Assembly: GCA_039621445.1 (NCBI GenBank)
Contig: CP154956.1
Span: forward strand, 12,833,443 to 12,897,442
Reading direction: 5' to 3'
Source of the DNA: Euglena gracilis
Lineage: Eukaryota > Euglenida > Euglenophyceae > Euglenales
Length of the DNA stretch: 64,000 bases
A program made the position numbers and the translations under genes. Numbering within the stretch: the stretch's first letter is position 1; every line of letters starts with the position of its first letter. The notes beneath the pieces were generated by a model, which saw only the letters and a program-made list of their open reading frames with translations, ran no database searches and had not been told where the DNA came from. Below, one piece after another: positions 1-13,006 of this stretch.

Positions 1-25
1 TTTTTAGTCGTGCCCCCCCCCCCCC

Positions 26-265
26 CGGGGGGTGGGTGGGTCCAGCCGAGCCCCCCCCCCTGGGGGGGGGGTCCCCCCAGGGGGGTGGGATATACTTTTC
101 GGCACCTTTGGCGCCGAAAATTTTTGAAAAGGTGCTGTTTTTAGCACTTTTCGCAATTTTCGACCATTTTTTTTGTGGGTCCCCCGGGACCCCCCCCCCC
201 CGGGCCCCCAGGGGGGTGGGGGGGACCCCCCTCCCCCCCCCGGTCTTTAAAAAAACCCCTCCCCC
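26..265. repeat. Dispersed repeat family A, copy 1
   Basis: A block with G-run/C-run ends surrounds a core containing ACTTTTCGGC, a GGCGCCGAAAA segment, GAAAAGGTGCT and TTTTTAGCACTTTTCGC, followed by GTGGGTCCCCCGGGACC. The same order recurs at about 8524-8700, 24000-24250 and 33165-33355. No coding potential is evident; the long frames here are low-complexity. The length and GC ends suggest a non-autonomous mobile element, but termini and target duplications could not be fixed. Confidence 0.7.
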
Positions 266-502
266 TCCTCCAGGGGGTGGATCAAAAATTGCATGGGTGA
301 GCCCCCACCCCTTTCAGCGCTGGGGAGGCCAAACCGGCAGTGGGGTTCGCTGTGGACGCTCTGGCCCCCGCCGGCGGGTACCGCTGTTCAGGGCGATCCG
401 CTCCAGACCGCCCCGGGGCCGCCGACCTCCCCTCCGGGGCGCCCCTGCACGGGCTTCTTTCTCGGGAAGGTCGCCCGCCTGGAGCCAAAACCTGGGAGGG
501 AG

Positions 503-732
503 TGTACACACACACACACACACATACATACATACATACATACATACATACATACATACATACATACATACATACATACATACATACATGCATGCATGCA
601 TGCATGCATGCATGCATGCATGCATACATACATACATGCATACATACATACATACATACATACATACATGCATGCATGCATGCCTGCATGCATACATACA
701 TACATACATACATACATACATACATACATACA

Positions 733-765
<33 letters not shown>

Positions 766-770
766 TATAT
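503..770. repeat. (CA)n / (CATA)n / (CATG)n microsatellite
   Basis: A short CA run passes into CATA tetranucleotides interrupted by CATG blocks, and ends in AT-rich sequence. All long frames here encode His-Thr-Tyr-Met or Cys-Met-Tyr-Val repeats and are not genes. Confidence 0.95.
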
Positions 771-1536
771 AAGATACCATATATACTACATATATTATTG
801 TGTAATATATATGCATGCAAGTTGCATAATCTGCATTTTTTTTGCATTTTGGTGCATTGCAAAATTTGAGGTGCCCTGTTGCATTTTCTTCCTCTGCAAA
901 ACCGTCCCCCCCCCATCTGGGAGTTTCCATTTATGGGCAGGCACATAAACCCCCCCAAAAATAAACCCGTTTATTTTTGGGACCCCTTTTTCAAAAACAA
1001 GCACACAAAAACAAACTGCAAAAGCGAAAAAAAATTAAAAACAAATTCATAAATTCAGCAAAAATCCCAAAATTATACCCCCAAAAATGAGACTAGCGTT
1101 TTTTTGAACCGATTTTTGTTCATTGCCAAAATCACCCTTTTTTGGACCTGTTTTCGGACCCCCGCCGGAAGGCTTTTTCGAAATCCTCAACAAAAATCCA
1201 AAACGCAACCCCCCACCCGGAAAATAAGAACTCCCCTTGGGATGTCTAACAATAGACCCAAAAAACTAGACCCAGGGTCCTCTTTGGGGGGGTCTGGTGC
1301 AAGGCACCCGTTTGGCCAACGGAAGCCTGCCCCCATAAAACCACCCGTCGTGCGTCGTGTGGACGGCGCTGGGCCGGGCCGTGTACGAGGCTTGCGTTGC
1401 TGAACCGCATTCACTCTTTTCCCCCAAACCTGCACATCTGCTGGCTGCCGCTGACCATGGCTTGTCTTGCGCTGTGCTGTGCTGTGTCAGGGGTGTTTTG
1501 CGGGGACAGAACAGCTTCCTGTTTGCTGTTTGTTGA

Positions 1537-1537
1537 T

Positions 1538-1589
<52 letters not shown>

Positions 1590-1615
1590 GTGCGTGTGTG
1601 TGTGTGTGTGTGTGT

Positions 1616-1660
<45 letters not shown>

Positions 1661-1789
1661 TGTGTGTGTGTGTGTGTGTGTGCGTGTGTGTGTGTGCGCA
1701 CGCGCGCGTGTGTGCGCGCGCGCGCGTGTGTGTGCGTGCGTGCGTGCGTGCTTGTGTGTGCGCGCGCGTGTGTGTGCGTGCGTGCGTGC

Positions 1790-1879
<90 letters not shown>

Positions 1880-2126
1880 TGTGTGTGTGTGGGTGTGGTC
1901 GTGCGTGCTTGTGTGTGTGCGTGTGTGTGCGTGTGTGTGTGTGTGTGTGTGTGCGTGCGTGTGTGTGTGCGTGTGTGTGTGTGTGTGTGTGCGTGCTCGG
2001 GTGTATGGGGTGGGGCAGGGTGGGCGGGTTGGGGTATGGTGTGGTGTGGCGGTGTGGTGTGCTGTGCCGTGCTGTGCTGTGCTGTGCTGTGCTGTGCTGT
2101 GCTGTGCTGTGCTGTGCTGTGCTGTA
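1537..2126. repeat. (GT)n/(GC)n tract followed by a TGCTG pentanucleotide array
   Basis: About 470 bp of GT with GC interruptions (alternating purine-pyrimidine) is followed, from about 2063, by roughly a dozen TGCTG units. The 2.5 kb before the first EB1 exon hold only such repeats and AT-rich unique DNA; no gene is supported there. Confidence 0.95.
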
Positions 2127-2519
2127 GTGCGGTTGGGTGAGGTCTGGTGTGATGCGGTGTGGTGAGGTGCCTGCTTTGTGCATTTGGTTCCAATCTGCAT
2201 TTAACCTTAGCTCAAGGAATCACACTCTTCGTTGACTGGAAGACATGGTGCTGGACAAAAATTCGAATTGCGTCCGAATTTTATGGTAATTGACTGATGT
2301 GATGAATCATATCTGTGTGGGCAAAATTTATATGATAGAGAAGGTGAATTTCTCCTCTTTTTTTTCATCACCTTTTCAGAAGCCATCAGATGGTACGCAA
2401 CATTTTTTTGCACGTAAAATAGCGAGAAACACCAACAAAACCGATGAAAAAATTTAGCCTGCTGACTCGTTTTGCTGAATGCAGGAGCCCCAGAATATTT
2501 TGCCAGAGCGTTTGGCACA

Positions 2520-2538
2520 TTCTCTCATTCCAGGGCCG
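2520..2538 (+). promoter_or_regulatory. Probable spliced-leader acceptor and 5-nt leader of the EB1-like gene
   Basis: The sequence TTCTCTCATTCCAG precedes GGCCG and then the ATG at 2539. A pyrimidine-rich AG five nucleotides before the start is what a trans-spliced euglenozoan mRNA would show. The leader itself is not in the window, so this is inference. Confidence 0.5.
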
Positions 2539-2605
2539 ATGCAGCGCATACGGCTCACCAACGAGCTCATCGCATGGTACAACGACCTCCTGCAGCTGGA
2601 CTACA
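2539..2605 (+). CDS. EB1: EB1-like exon 1
   Basis: Encodes the start Met and helix 1 of the CH domain, ending in LLQLDY. Donor read as GT at 2606; the alternative frame, ending at a stop near 2637, is less protein-like. The next exon lies 5.1 kb downstream. Confidence 0.85.
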
Positions 2606-5600
2606 GTCCGCGCTGTTGTTTCAATTCCAACCTGTGATATTTGAAGCCCGGGAAAATGTATTGGGCCGCGAAAATTTCAACTGCTTTTCACTAATTTTGG
2701 GTAGTTTTTTTGCGCGGGTTCGGGGTCGAGTGCATGCCATTGATCAAGGTGTGTCCCCACCAGACCATTGCTTAACACCTGTCCCACCCCACCAAGCACC
2801 TATAGTAAAAATGGCCAAAAATGGCCGAAAATGGCCGAAAATGGCCTAAAATGAAAAAAAAATCGTTGCAAGAATTTTTTCTCCCTCAGGGGCAATTTCC
2901 AGTGTGACTGATTTTTTTTTGTGCAGCCTCTCTTCTCCTGCCATTATGCCTGGCTCTGGAACACATGCTGCTCAAAGAACCACCTCAGAATGGGTTATTT
3001 GGGCCAAAGCTGAAGGTTTTGATGACATTTTAGAAAATTGTGGTGACAAGGTGCAACCAGGCAAAGCATGTGAAGCGTTATTTTGAGTCATGGCCAGTTC
3101 CCCCCCCCCAGGACCCTCCAGGACCCCCCCCCCCCAGGACCCCCATAGGACCCCCCAGGACCCACCGGTGGGCGATACCCACAGGACCCACTGACCGTGG
3201 AGTTCCGGGCACCTTTGGCGCCCGCTATCGGGGGGGGGGGTTCCGCCCCCCCCCCCCGGACCCCCCGGTCTTCAAAATAGCCTCATCTTGTGGTGCAAAA
3301 TTTTTGCCCAAAATTGCGGGACCCCCCAGGACCCCCCCAGGACCCCACCAGGACCCCCCCCCCAGTACCCCCCCAGGACAGGGTCCTGGGGGGGAACTGG
3401 CCATAAGTGGTTATTTTCTCTGTTAAAGTTGTGATTCCTTCACTAGGTTTATTGCACTGTGCTCAAAGCGATTGGGAGCTAATAGTGCCACCATCAAACA
3501 ACATTGCTTGGAATGTCAAGTTCAAGCACCTATGATGATGCTGGGTGATGCTGAGCGATGCTGGGCGATGTGGATTTTTGGAGACCAGAAGTGGGTTCCA
3601 GTGCTGGGTGATGCTAGGTGATGCTGGCGTTTTTTTGATTATTTTGACGAATAAACCCATTTGTAGGACAATTTTCCGCAAAATCTCTAATATTTCTCCC
3701 ACCTTGGCCATTTTGGATTAATTTTTGCTAATTTCTGGGTTAATTTGCATTGATTTGGGCAATATTGGGTCAATTTGGGTCAATATAACCTCATTTATGG
3801 CATTTTTTTTGTCGTTTTATGCCATTTTGGTGATTTGGGGTGATTTTCCGCAATCTTTTGTGAACATTGTTGGCATTTTTTTGGGCTGTTTTAGGTTATT
3901 TCATGCCATTATAGGTCATTTTTGGTTGCTTTTTGTGCTTTTTGGGGTCATTTTTGGGCTTTTGTGGTCATTTTTGGGGTATTTGTGGTCATTTTGGCGA
4001 GGTTTGGAGCCAATGGTTGCAGGAATTAGACAAGATGCAGATACTGGATGCAGATACTGGACAAGATCCAGTGATTGCAGATATTAGACAGATGCAATGG
4101 ATGCAGGTACTCGACAAGGTGCAGATACTGGACAATATTCAGATACTGGACAAGTTGCAGTGGATGCAGGTACTGGATAAGATGCAGCTGGACAAGATGC
4201 TACTGAATTAGATGCGGTGGATGCAGACACTGGACAACTTCTCCTAACTTCGCCGTATCCAGACAGATGATCATTTCAACACAACGGATGAAATTTTACA
4301 TCAAGGCTTCTTTGAAGTGATGGTTTGTGCCATTTATATTTTAACAATGCCAATTATTTGCGAGAGTTTCAATAAAAATGCTGCTGCGTCATTCGGCAAT
4401 GTTCTCTTCATCCCGATGGATTTCAGCTTCCACAATATTTATTATATTGCTTTTGAAGCCTTTGTGGTTGTCGTTTGAAATAGAATACCCCAAGTTTCTT
4501 TGGTGGATTCCGGTTGGAGTTGCTCCAACGTCAGGAAAAAGAAGCCTATTCCCAAAACCTTGGAATCGCATGTTGCAACAAAAAACTCTTTGGCCACTTT
4601 AATCTCTGAGCAGCCATTCCAAACGGACCTCCTTGGATGCTTTGGCTTGATTTGTTGCTTACAACTACTTTCACGTTGCATGAATGATCAAATGCATTGT
4701 TGGCATGAAAGGATTTTAAGGTGATTTTACTACCCACCTATAGGAAAAAATGGCCGAAAATGGCCGAAAATGGCCGAAAATGGCAAAAATCTGGGGGTCA
4801 ATTATAGGTGCTTGCACCCCCCCCCCCGGGGGTGACTGACTGGTTTTTTCAGAGTGACTGACTGGTTTTTTTGGCCGTGACCCCCCTCCCCCCAGGGTGG
4901 GGTAGGCCAGAAATCACCCAAAAGTGGCTGAGTGGCCAACTGGCGTCGAAGACGTCGGAGAAAATTTTGTCCAAAAATGGCTTTGAAAGGCCAAAAAGTG
5001 ACTGGTTTTCCTGAGTGGCCGACCCCGGGGGGGGGGGGGGGGTAAAGTGACTGACTGGCTTGGCCGAAAAAAAGTGACTGACTGGTTTTTTTCGGAGTGG
5101 AAAGTGACCCCCCCGGGGTCGCTAAGCAATGGTATGGCCCCCACCAGGGCGTTGCTTAGGGTCCCCCCCAGGGGAGGGGGTCCAGCTCAGAGGCTGGAAA
5201 ACTGGCTGGAAAAAGGCTGCTGGCCCCCGTGTGGTCCCAGGGCTGGAGCTCGGCCCAACCTGAGTCGAACAAGGCCAAAAATTGTAACTGCAAAATGACA
5301 AAAAAAACTGCCAATCATGCAAAAAAAAAATTGTTTGTTTGGCCCAAAGTTTTCCCTGGCCAGCCCAAATCCGACCCATTTTGCCCTTCTTTGCCCATGT
5401 TAGCACCCCCAAAAGCGAAAACCCTGTTCCCATCCAGCCGCCCTTCAGGGGGCTGCAAAATAAACAGACCAGTTGATGTAGTGGCTCCGTGGCTGGGAAA
5501 CGGCTGCTGGTTTGGCTGGACCCCGGGAATGGGATCAAACCATCTTAAGCAGGGGGGGAGAAAATTGCACCGTGCAATTTTTGCAGTTTTGTGCAATTTT

Positions 5601-8600
5601 CGATTTTTTTTGAAATGTGCATTTTTGCAATTTTGTGCAATTAATTGCACATGGCTCAGGATTTTTTGTTCCGGAAAATGTCAGTTTTTGATTCAATTGA
5701 GAATTTACCTTTTTTTTTCCGCTGGGAAACTGATGTGTAGTGAAAATTTCGGTTCAAAAGTTGTCTATTGTTGGTTTACTCAGTGTGCAAACCCTATCTT
5801 TGAGTCCCCTGCCCAGATGTCCTTGACACTTTCTCAACCTGTGCCGAGAAGGTATTGCACCGGCAGGGCGTGAACTTTTTGTTGAGCATTTCCGCCCCAT
5901 TGCAGCCTCTAAGCATGACATGTTCTGTTGTTGGGGTGCATTGATACAAAGCTCTGGTATTCTTTGCCAGACGATACTCGTCGCCTTTCCATTATGATGC
6001 TATTCAATGGTGACATTTAAGGCCACTTTGTCTGACCACGGTGGACTGCTGTCCAATGGGCTTCACCTGTTTTGCTGTGCCGCGCTGTCATTTCTGGATG
6101 TTCTTGACAAAGGAACAAGATGATTCTCCAAGTAGGTGCATATGTGTGTATGCTCGTTATAAGGGATCCAATGTATCCAAGTATGTGCAATTTTGTGTAA
6201 TTTTGTGCAATTTTGTGCAATTTTTTGCACTGCAATTTTTGACCCCCCGATGTGCAATTTCTCCCCCCCCTGTCTTAAGCAACTCCCTGGTCCCCACCCC
6301 CATGGGGTAACTGATTTTTTTCAGAGTGACTGACTGACTGGCCCCCTTTGACTGGACCCCCCCCCTTTGTTGCACAAAGGCTTCTTGCCTGTTTGTGTCC
6401 AGCGCTAACTTCGCTTCTTGCCCAATTTTTTTCCGGACCCCCCCGGGGTGCTTGGGCTGAGGCACAAGGGTGTAGACCCACCCACAGGAACCATACCAAC
6501 CACTTAAGGTATGTGAATATCCCCACAGCGCTGGAATTACCCCCAGAGTTGCTCACCCGGCCAGGGGGGGTAACACAAGAGCACTGGTGTAAGGGCTCCC
6601 TAGCCACTCACCACGCAAATTGAGCCAGAAGCGAAGTTAGCGCCGGCCATAAACAGACCAGAAGCCTTAGTGCATCTAAGGGGGGAGGGTTGGCCAGGAA
6701 CGGTCGAATGACCCGGAACCAAGCCAGGTTTTTTTAAACGGTTTTTTTTGCCAAAATCCGTTGATTTTTAGGCCATTTTTGGCTGAGAGGCCAGAGTGAA
6801 CACTCCCAGGGGGTAGGAAGTGGGTGACTGGATTCAGAGAGGGGGAGAATATGCAGGTTTTTTTTTGCAGTTTTCCTGTTTTGGCTTTTTTTCCACTTTT
6901 TTTCCAGTTTTTTTTTGCAGGTTTTTTTTGCTTTTTTGGCCTGCATATGTGCAGCTTTGTGCAGTCCATTTCTTTGGTGCAAAACAGAATTGGTGAAGCG
7001 TGATTTTGGTGTTGCTTGGTGGTCCACCCCCTTGTCTCTTCTTGCCGGGATTTGAGCAACTGATGTTTTTCAGCATCTTCATCAGTCAATGGAATGAGAC
7101 AATCCTGTAACGCCGTCCAGTTCACCAGCCATTGCCCGACTGCCTTTCACCGTGGTTTTTCCTGCATCGAAATGTTTCCCGGTATGACAAATCACGCGTG
7201 TGGATTTCGAAAAGTGACTGCCTGACCCCCTCCCCCCAAGGGTCGGTACGTAATGGTGTGGTCGAACCCAGGCTGTTTTTTTAGTCAGGTGCCGACCCCC
7301 CCCCCCGGGGGGGTTGCCTGCCTGGGCAGGCACTCCGAGGCACACCCGATCCGACCCCCCCGGGGGGTAGGGCACACAGCCAAAAGTGCCCTAGCACAGA
7401 CCCCGGCGCCGAAAGTGCCGGGGAGCCAAAAATGGCCTATTTTCAAAGGAATGTGCCTGGGCACAGGCCGAACCCCCCCCCCCCCCGGGGGTAATGCCTG
7501 CCTGGGCACCCCAAGGCACTCCGGACCCCCCCCTCCGCCCCGGGTTGGCAAAAAATAAACAGCCTGGTCGAACCCCCAGGGGGTCGCTCGGTGGGTAGGT
7601 GGGCTCTGGCCTTCCAAAAAGGAACCCCCCACCCCACCTCCCGGGGGGGATCACTAAGTGAATCCATGGTCCGCCTGTCGCTGGCATGGGCGGGTCCAAG
7701 CGGTCCCACCCCCCGAGACGGCAGCGCCTCGCCAGCAGCTGGCCGACTTCCGCACGGGGGCAGCGGTGTGCAGGCCGAGCGTTGGGGCGTGGCCAGCCCC
7801 ACCCTGGGAAGGGGCGTTCCCCCTTATCCTAGACAGGGCGTGTCTATGACCCCCCCCCCCTGTGTCAACTGCGCTTTCCTTGTACCCAAATTGCCTTCTG
7901 TCCCGAGTTACGGTGCCTATGACACGGCCTGACCATGACACCTCCCACGTCAACCGCATTTTCTCCGTATTTTGGCGTGTCAACGAGAAGGGGGGGAGGT
8001 GTTTGCATACATGCATTATGTGTATGTATGTATACATATGTGTATATATATGCACATATTTACATATATATACATATGTGTACATATATGTACATATTTA
8101 CATATATATATATATACATATATGTACACACATATATATACATATATGTACATATATATATATATACATTATATATACATATATGTACATATATGCATAT
8201 ATACATATATATATATACATATATACATATATACATATATACATATATATACATATATGCACACACACACACACACACACCTGCGGACACCCCAAAGCAC
8301 CCCGTGACCCGAACCCCCCCCCCCCGCCACCCACCCCCGCCGCGTGCCAGCTGTTCCACATCCTGCACCCGACCCACACCCGGCTGTGGCGCGTGAACTT
8401 CAACGCAAAGGCGCCATACCGCCGGGGGCGGGGCTTTCCGGCTGCTGAACCCCTGTCCTCCCACCCCCGCCCCCCCCCATTGCCCAACGACCCCCAATGT
8501 CAAGCACCCCCCCCCCCCGCCCTGGGGGGGGGAGGGTAGGTGGGTCCGGCCGAGCCCCCACCCCCCCCGGGGGGTCCGCCCGGAAGGGGGCGGGATACTT

Positions 8601-11600
8601 TTCGGCTCCGAAGGCGCCAAAATTTTTTGAAAAGGTGCTATTCTTAGCACTTTTCGCGATTTTTCAGCCATTTTTTGTGGGTCCCCCGGGACCCCCCCCC
8701 ATATGCCCAATAACCATCAATCCCTGTTCCCCGACTGTGGGGGGAGTCGTTGGACATAGCGTTCTGACCAAAAAGGTGTTGTATAATTGCGGGGTCAGGC
8801 ACCAGGGGTTAAAAAAAAACCAGTAGACTGGAAAACCCTCCGAAAAGGTGCCCTCCAACGACGGGGGGTGGGGGGGGTGGCACTGGCCGACCTGCCACGT
8901 CGAAGTCGATTGATTGTCCCTCGTGTCCCACCCGGGGAACCTTGCTGTGGGCAGGCAGGGTGGCAAGTGCACGGGGGACGGAGAGGTCCAGGAATTGCCA
9001 GGGTCCTCAACCTGTCTGGTGCCAGTCTCCGGAGAAGGGGACACCCCTTGGCTTTTCCCCAAGCGATTGCCCCCCCCCTTTTACTGTCCAGTTAGGCACC
9101 TCCCCATTAAAACATTAGAGCAGGAATGCCCAAAAAAACGGAGGGTTTGGGAGAACCCTTTTGTTGATCCAACAGAACTACCCCCCCCCAAATATAACCA
9201 ACCAGTTGCTTATATTCGGGTTTTCGAAAATTGGCTCCAGGGGTTGCTCATATTTGGGGTTGTTGAAATTTGGAATTCGCTGATTCTTGCCGTTTTTTTC
9301 CAGTTTTTAGGCCGTTTTAATGAAAATTCCTTCATATCGTCCAGTCAAAAAAGCCACCAGCCACTCCCCCCCCCCCAGAGGTTCGGGGGTCATCCCCTGA
9401 AAAAAAATACAGTGCTTGCGCTCCAAAAGGAGGTTTTCAATGTGGTTTTTGGCTGATTTTGCTCCAAAAAAACCTCAAAAAATGTCCGGCCCAAATATGC
9501 TTTGTGCCTGTCATTGGAAAAGGATTTTCCACTATAGCTAGCCCTAGTGGACCCTCCCCCAGGGGCGTCCACTAGGATTTCCACCAGCCAAATTTGGACC
9601 AGCTGCAGTCCAACCCACCCCGGGGGTTCTGCAAACCCTTAAGCAGGAGCCTGACAGAGTGGTTAGGACGGGGAGGGGCGATATTTGGGGGCGACAAATA
9701 GTGCGGCAGAGAGGGGGGGCAATCACCCACCTTGGAAAAAGGAACCTCATTCATCGCTTTCTGACCCTGAAATACACATTTTTTAAGCATTTCAGCCTAA
9801 AATCACGTACATGCCAAAAAAGATCGACCCCCCCCCCCCCAAGTATAAGTAACCCCCTCTATGAATGAGGTACCCCCAAATATAAACAACCATTTGGCTG
9901 ATTCTCGACCGACACCCAAGATTCAACAACCCCTGTGAAATGACTGGCCAGTGGGACCCCCTTCCAGGGCCTTTAAGCAACAGTATGCTGTCACATAGCG
10001 GTTTCCGAAGAGTGGGGTGCGGGTTGGTAGGCACCGCCTCCTTCCCGCTTAGCCCCCCCCCCCCCCCGGGAAGCCTCGCCCCCCGCCAGTGCCTGCAGAA
10101 TTGGAAGCTCCTGCAGCAGATGTTCACGGCCCTTGGCATCGGCCGGGAGTTCAACATCGAGAGCCTCGTGGCGGAGTCCAACACGAAGCGCGACATGCTG
10201 GGCCAGGCCAGGGGGATTTTTTCTGCCCAAGAACCCCGACACCAAGAACCCGAGAACCCACCCGGAAAACTGCCAGTGTGCATGCATTTGCCAACCTGTC
10301 ATGTTGTCATGTTGTCATGCTGCCGTGTTGTCAACCTGTCATGGGGTTTGTGGTTGTGTTCTTGCATTCAGAGGTGAGGTGCTATAGGCAATCTGCAGCA
10401 TTGAACGCCGACACACCAAAGAGGAATAAAAGGGACATGCAAAACAGATGGAGATGGCGGGCGGGTGGGCAGGCAAGCAAGCAGGTGCGGTCTAGTTGTG
10501 CTGAGTCGGCAAAGTCCCTCCCCAAAATGCTGTGTTGCGTAATGCTATGGTCATCCGGAGTCCCAAACCCAGTCATGCCCAGTCATGCCATCAGAAGTCC
10601 CAGTCATCCAAATGTTAAGCGAGGTTCTTTGGACATTTTTTTGCCCACTTCCGGCTGCTATTGGTGGTTTTTGGCCACTTTTGGCTGCTTTTGGGCCACT
10701 TCGGCCACTTTTGGCCTTCTTTGCCCGCTTTTGCCCACTTTAGGCTGCTTGGACACTTTTAGCCCTCTTTTGGCCATCTTGTTGCTGGTTTTTTGATTGC
10801 TGTCCACTTGTGCCCATTTTTGGCCAAGTTTGCTGCTTTTTGATGACCTTTGGCCACTTTTGCTGCCTTTTGACTGCTTTTGGCACTTTTGGCCACTTTT
10901 TGTTCCATTTTGTCTGCTTTTGGTCACTTTTTGCTGCTTGTGACTACTTTTCAGTGGTTTAGCCATTCTGCAGATTTCTCGACCAAAAACCCCATTTTCC
11001 AACGACTGACCCTGGGTCGGATGACGTCTTTTGGGACCCCTCATTGGTCTTCCCAACTTGAAACGCCAGCCAGCATGGGACCTTCCCGACCTCACAAGGT
11101 GCCAACTTCCTGGGTGAATGCTGTCTTTCCCAGAAGGTGAATTCTGGAAACACAACAAAAAAGGAAGATGGCACCCCCCCCCCTGCCCACCGACCGGGTT
11201 CCTACAACCCCCGACCTGGTGCAGGGTGACCCTGACATGAGACCCTGACATGCAACCCCGTCGGACCCCCCACCATCCATAGGGTTTCAGGGATTCCTGT
11301 AGAGCCCTGGGGATGGTGTCGCTTGCTGGGCGCTTCAAGGGTCAAACTGGCCCAGTGCTGTTGTTGCAAAAAGCCCAAATATTTTTTTGCTTCGCAACAA
11401 AGTATTGAGGCTTTTTCCGGGAGGGGAACGTTTCATGGCAGCCTTGACCCAGTAGGGGAGGGGGGGCATCATGTGTGGCTTTTTGTCGATGACTTTCCAT
11501 GTTGTGCTTGGATGCAATGATCATTCAAAGGAGTAATGAGTTCTGTGAGGCGTTCTTCCGAAATAAAATTAGGCTGAATTTCGGCCCAAGTTCAGACCCG

Positions 11601-12964
11601 ATTTTGGCCTAAATTGTCCCCACGCAATTGTCCCTCCCCTTTTGGACCACTGGCGATGGGGGGGGGGGGAGGATGAGGAGTTTTCCTGCTGCTTTTTTCA
11701 TTTGAGCCAGGAATATTGCGCACTGTGGTGCCCAAAGAAATACACACACACAATTATACACAATGCACCCACACAAAACTGAAGTAGCGCAAACTTGAGG
11801 GTTGAATCCTGTCGCATGCCTTACAGTTTACATCACAATGACGTCATCATTTGCAACAACATTTGCACTGATTACCCAACCCCCCCCCCAGATAACCTGG
11901 CGGAGCCCTTGCTCCTGGCAGTGACCGAATAACTTGGTGGGGGGAGGGGAAAAAAAAGTTTCCAGCAACTTAGCAGCCCCTCAGGGGGGGGCCAAGCGCC
12001 TGGGGGCGGCAGGCCACAGGCTGGATCCAAGGTTCTGCCTGGCATGCCCCCTGATAGGGGTTGGATCGAAAGTCCCTGGCACTGGCCAGCCTGTCAGGTG
12101 ACAAATTCCTGGGGGGAGGGCCAAACACCTCTGAAGTGGCTGGGCGTGACTGCTCGCGACTGGCTATTATTGGCTACTTTTGGGCCCCTTTTGGCCACTT
12201 TTGGGGCACTTTTCGCCACATTTGACCATTTTTTGCTTTTTTTTGAAATCGAAAGCAGCGTGGCCAAAAAGCAGTTGAAGGGCATAAAAGAACGGCCAAA
12301 AGTGGCCAACAATATCCAAAAAAAAGCAGTAAAAAAAGTGGCCAACTAAAGGTGTCCTCCGTTGGGAGGGGGATTGTTTAGACATGGGGAGGGATTGTTG
12401 GACACAGGGGGGGGGGTAGTGGACCGCCGCCTTCGGCAGTGGGGGCTGTTATTTGCAGCAGCTTGACCCTGCATAGCACCGGTCAGAGGACAGAGATTAG
12501 CAGTCGTTGGAAGTAGGAAGTTGATGTACAAGGCACATTCTGATGGGATTTCCAAAAAAAGAATACCACAAATCTCACATGTCCAAATGTGAATGCACCC
12601 CCGCCGCCAAAGGCGGCGTTCCAATGTAAGTGCACCTTGTGTTTCTATTTGGCGGTGGGGGGGGGGGTCAACTGGTTGTCACGTGAAAATTTCCATTGGT
12701 GGTAAACCCCCCAAATAACCTGGAGGGGTGCCAGGTTGCTGGAACCATCTTCTGGCCCGGCCCCCTGCCCGGTTATTTGGCCCTTTTTTCAGCGTCGTAA
12801 AGGATTTCTGCCTTCAGTGGAAGGTTGGCCCTCGCTTTACCTTCAATCGTGGCCCTGGCGAAGCAAACTTAAACGCAAACTTAATGCATAGTATTGGGTT
12901 TGCCATTCCTCACCCGCGGATTCGTTTTTGGACAAGGAACCTGACCTTTGTGTAATAAATTTAT

Positions 12965-13006
<42 letters not shown>

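Noticed and set aside
282-958. Long overlapping frames on both strands (159-277 codons)
   Set aside because: They read through the CATA/CATG microsatellite and encode only His-Thr-Tyr or Met-Tyr-Val-Cys repeats.
1266-2193. Frames up to 305 codons through the GT/GC tract
   Set aside because: Pure dinucleotide repeat translation (Cys-Val or His-Thr).
10089-10209. Purely canonical GC-AG or GT-AG reading of EB1-like introns 2-4
   Set aside because: Any such choice either shifts frame or removes conserved residues (Cys-Gln after GAA, the spacer between FNAK and QNWK, or the segment before FLQW).
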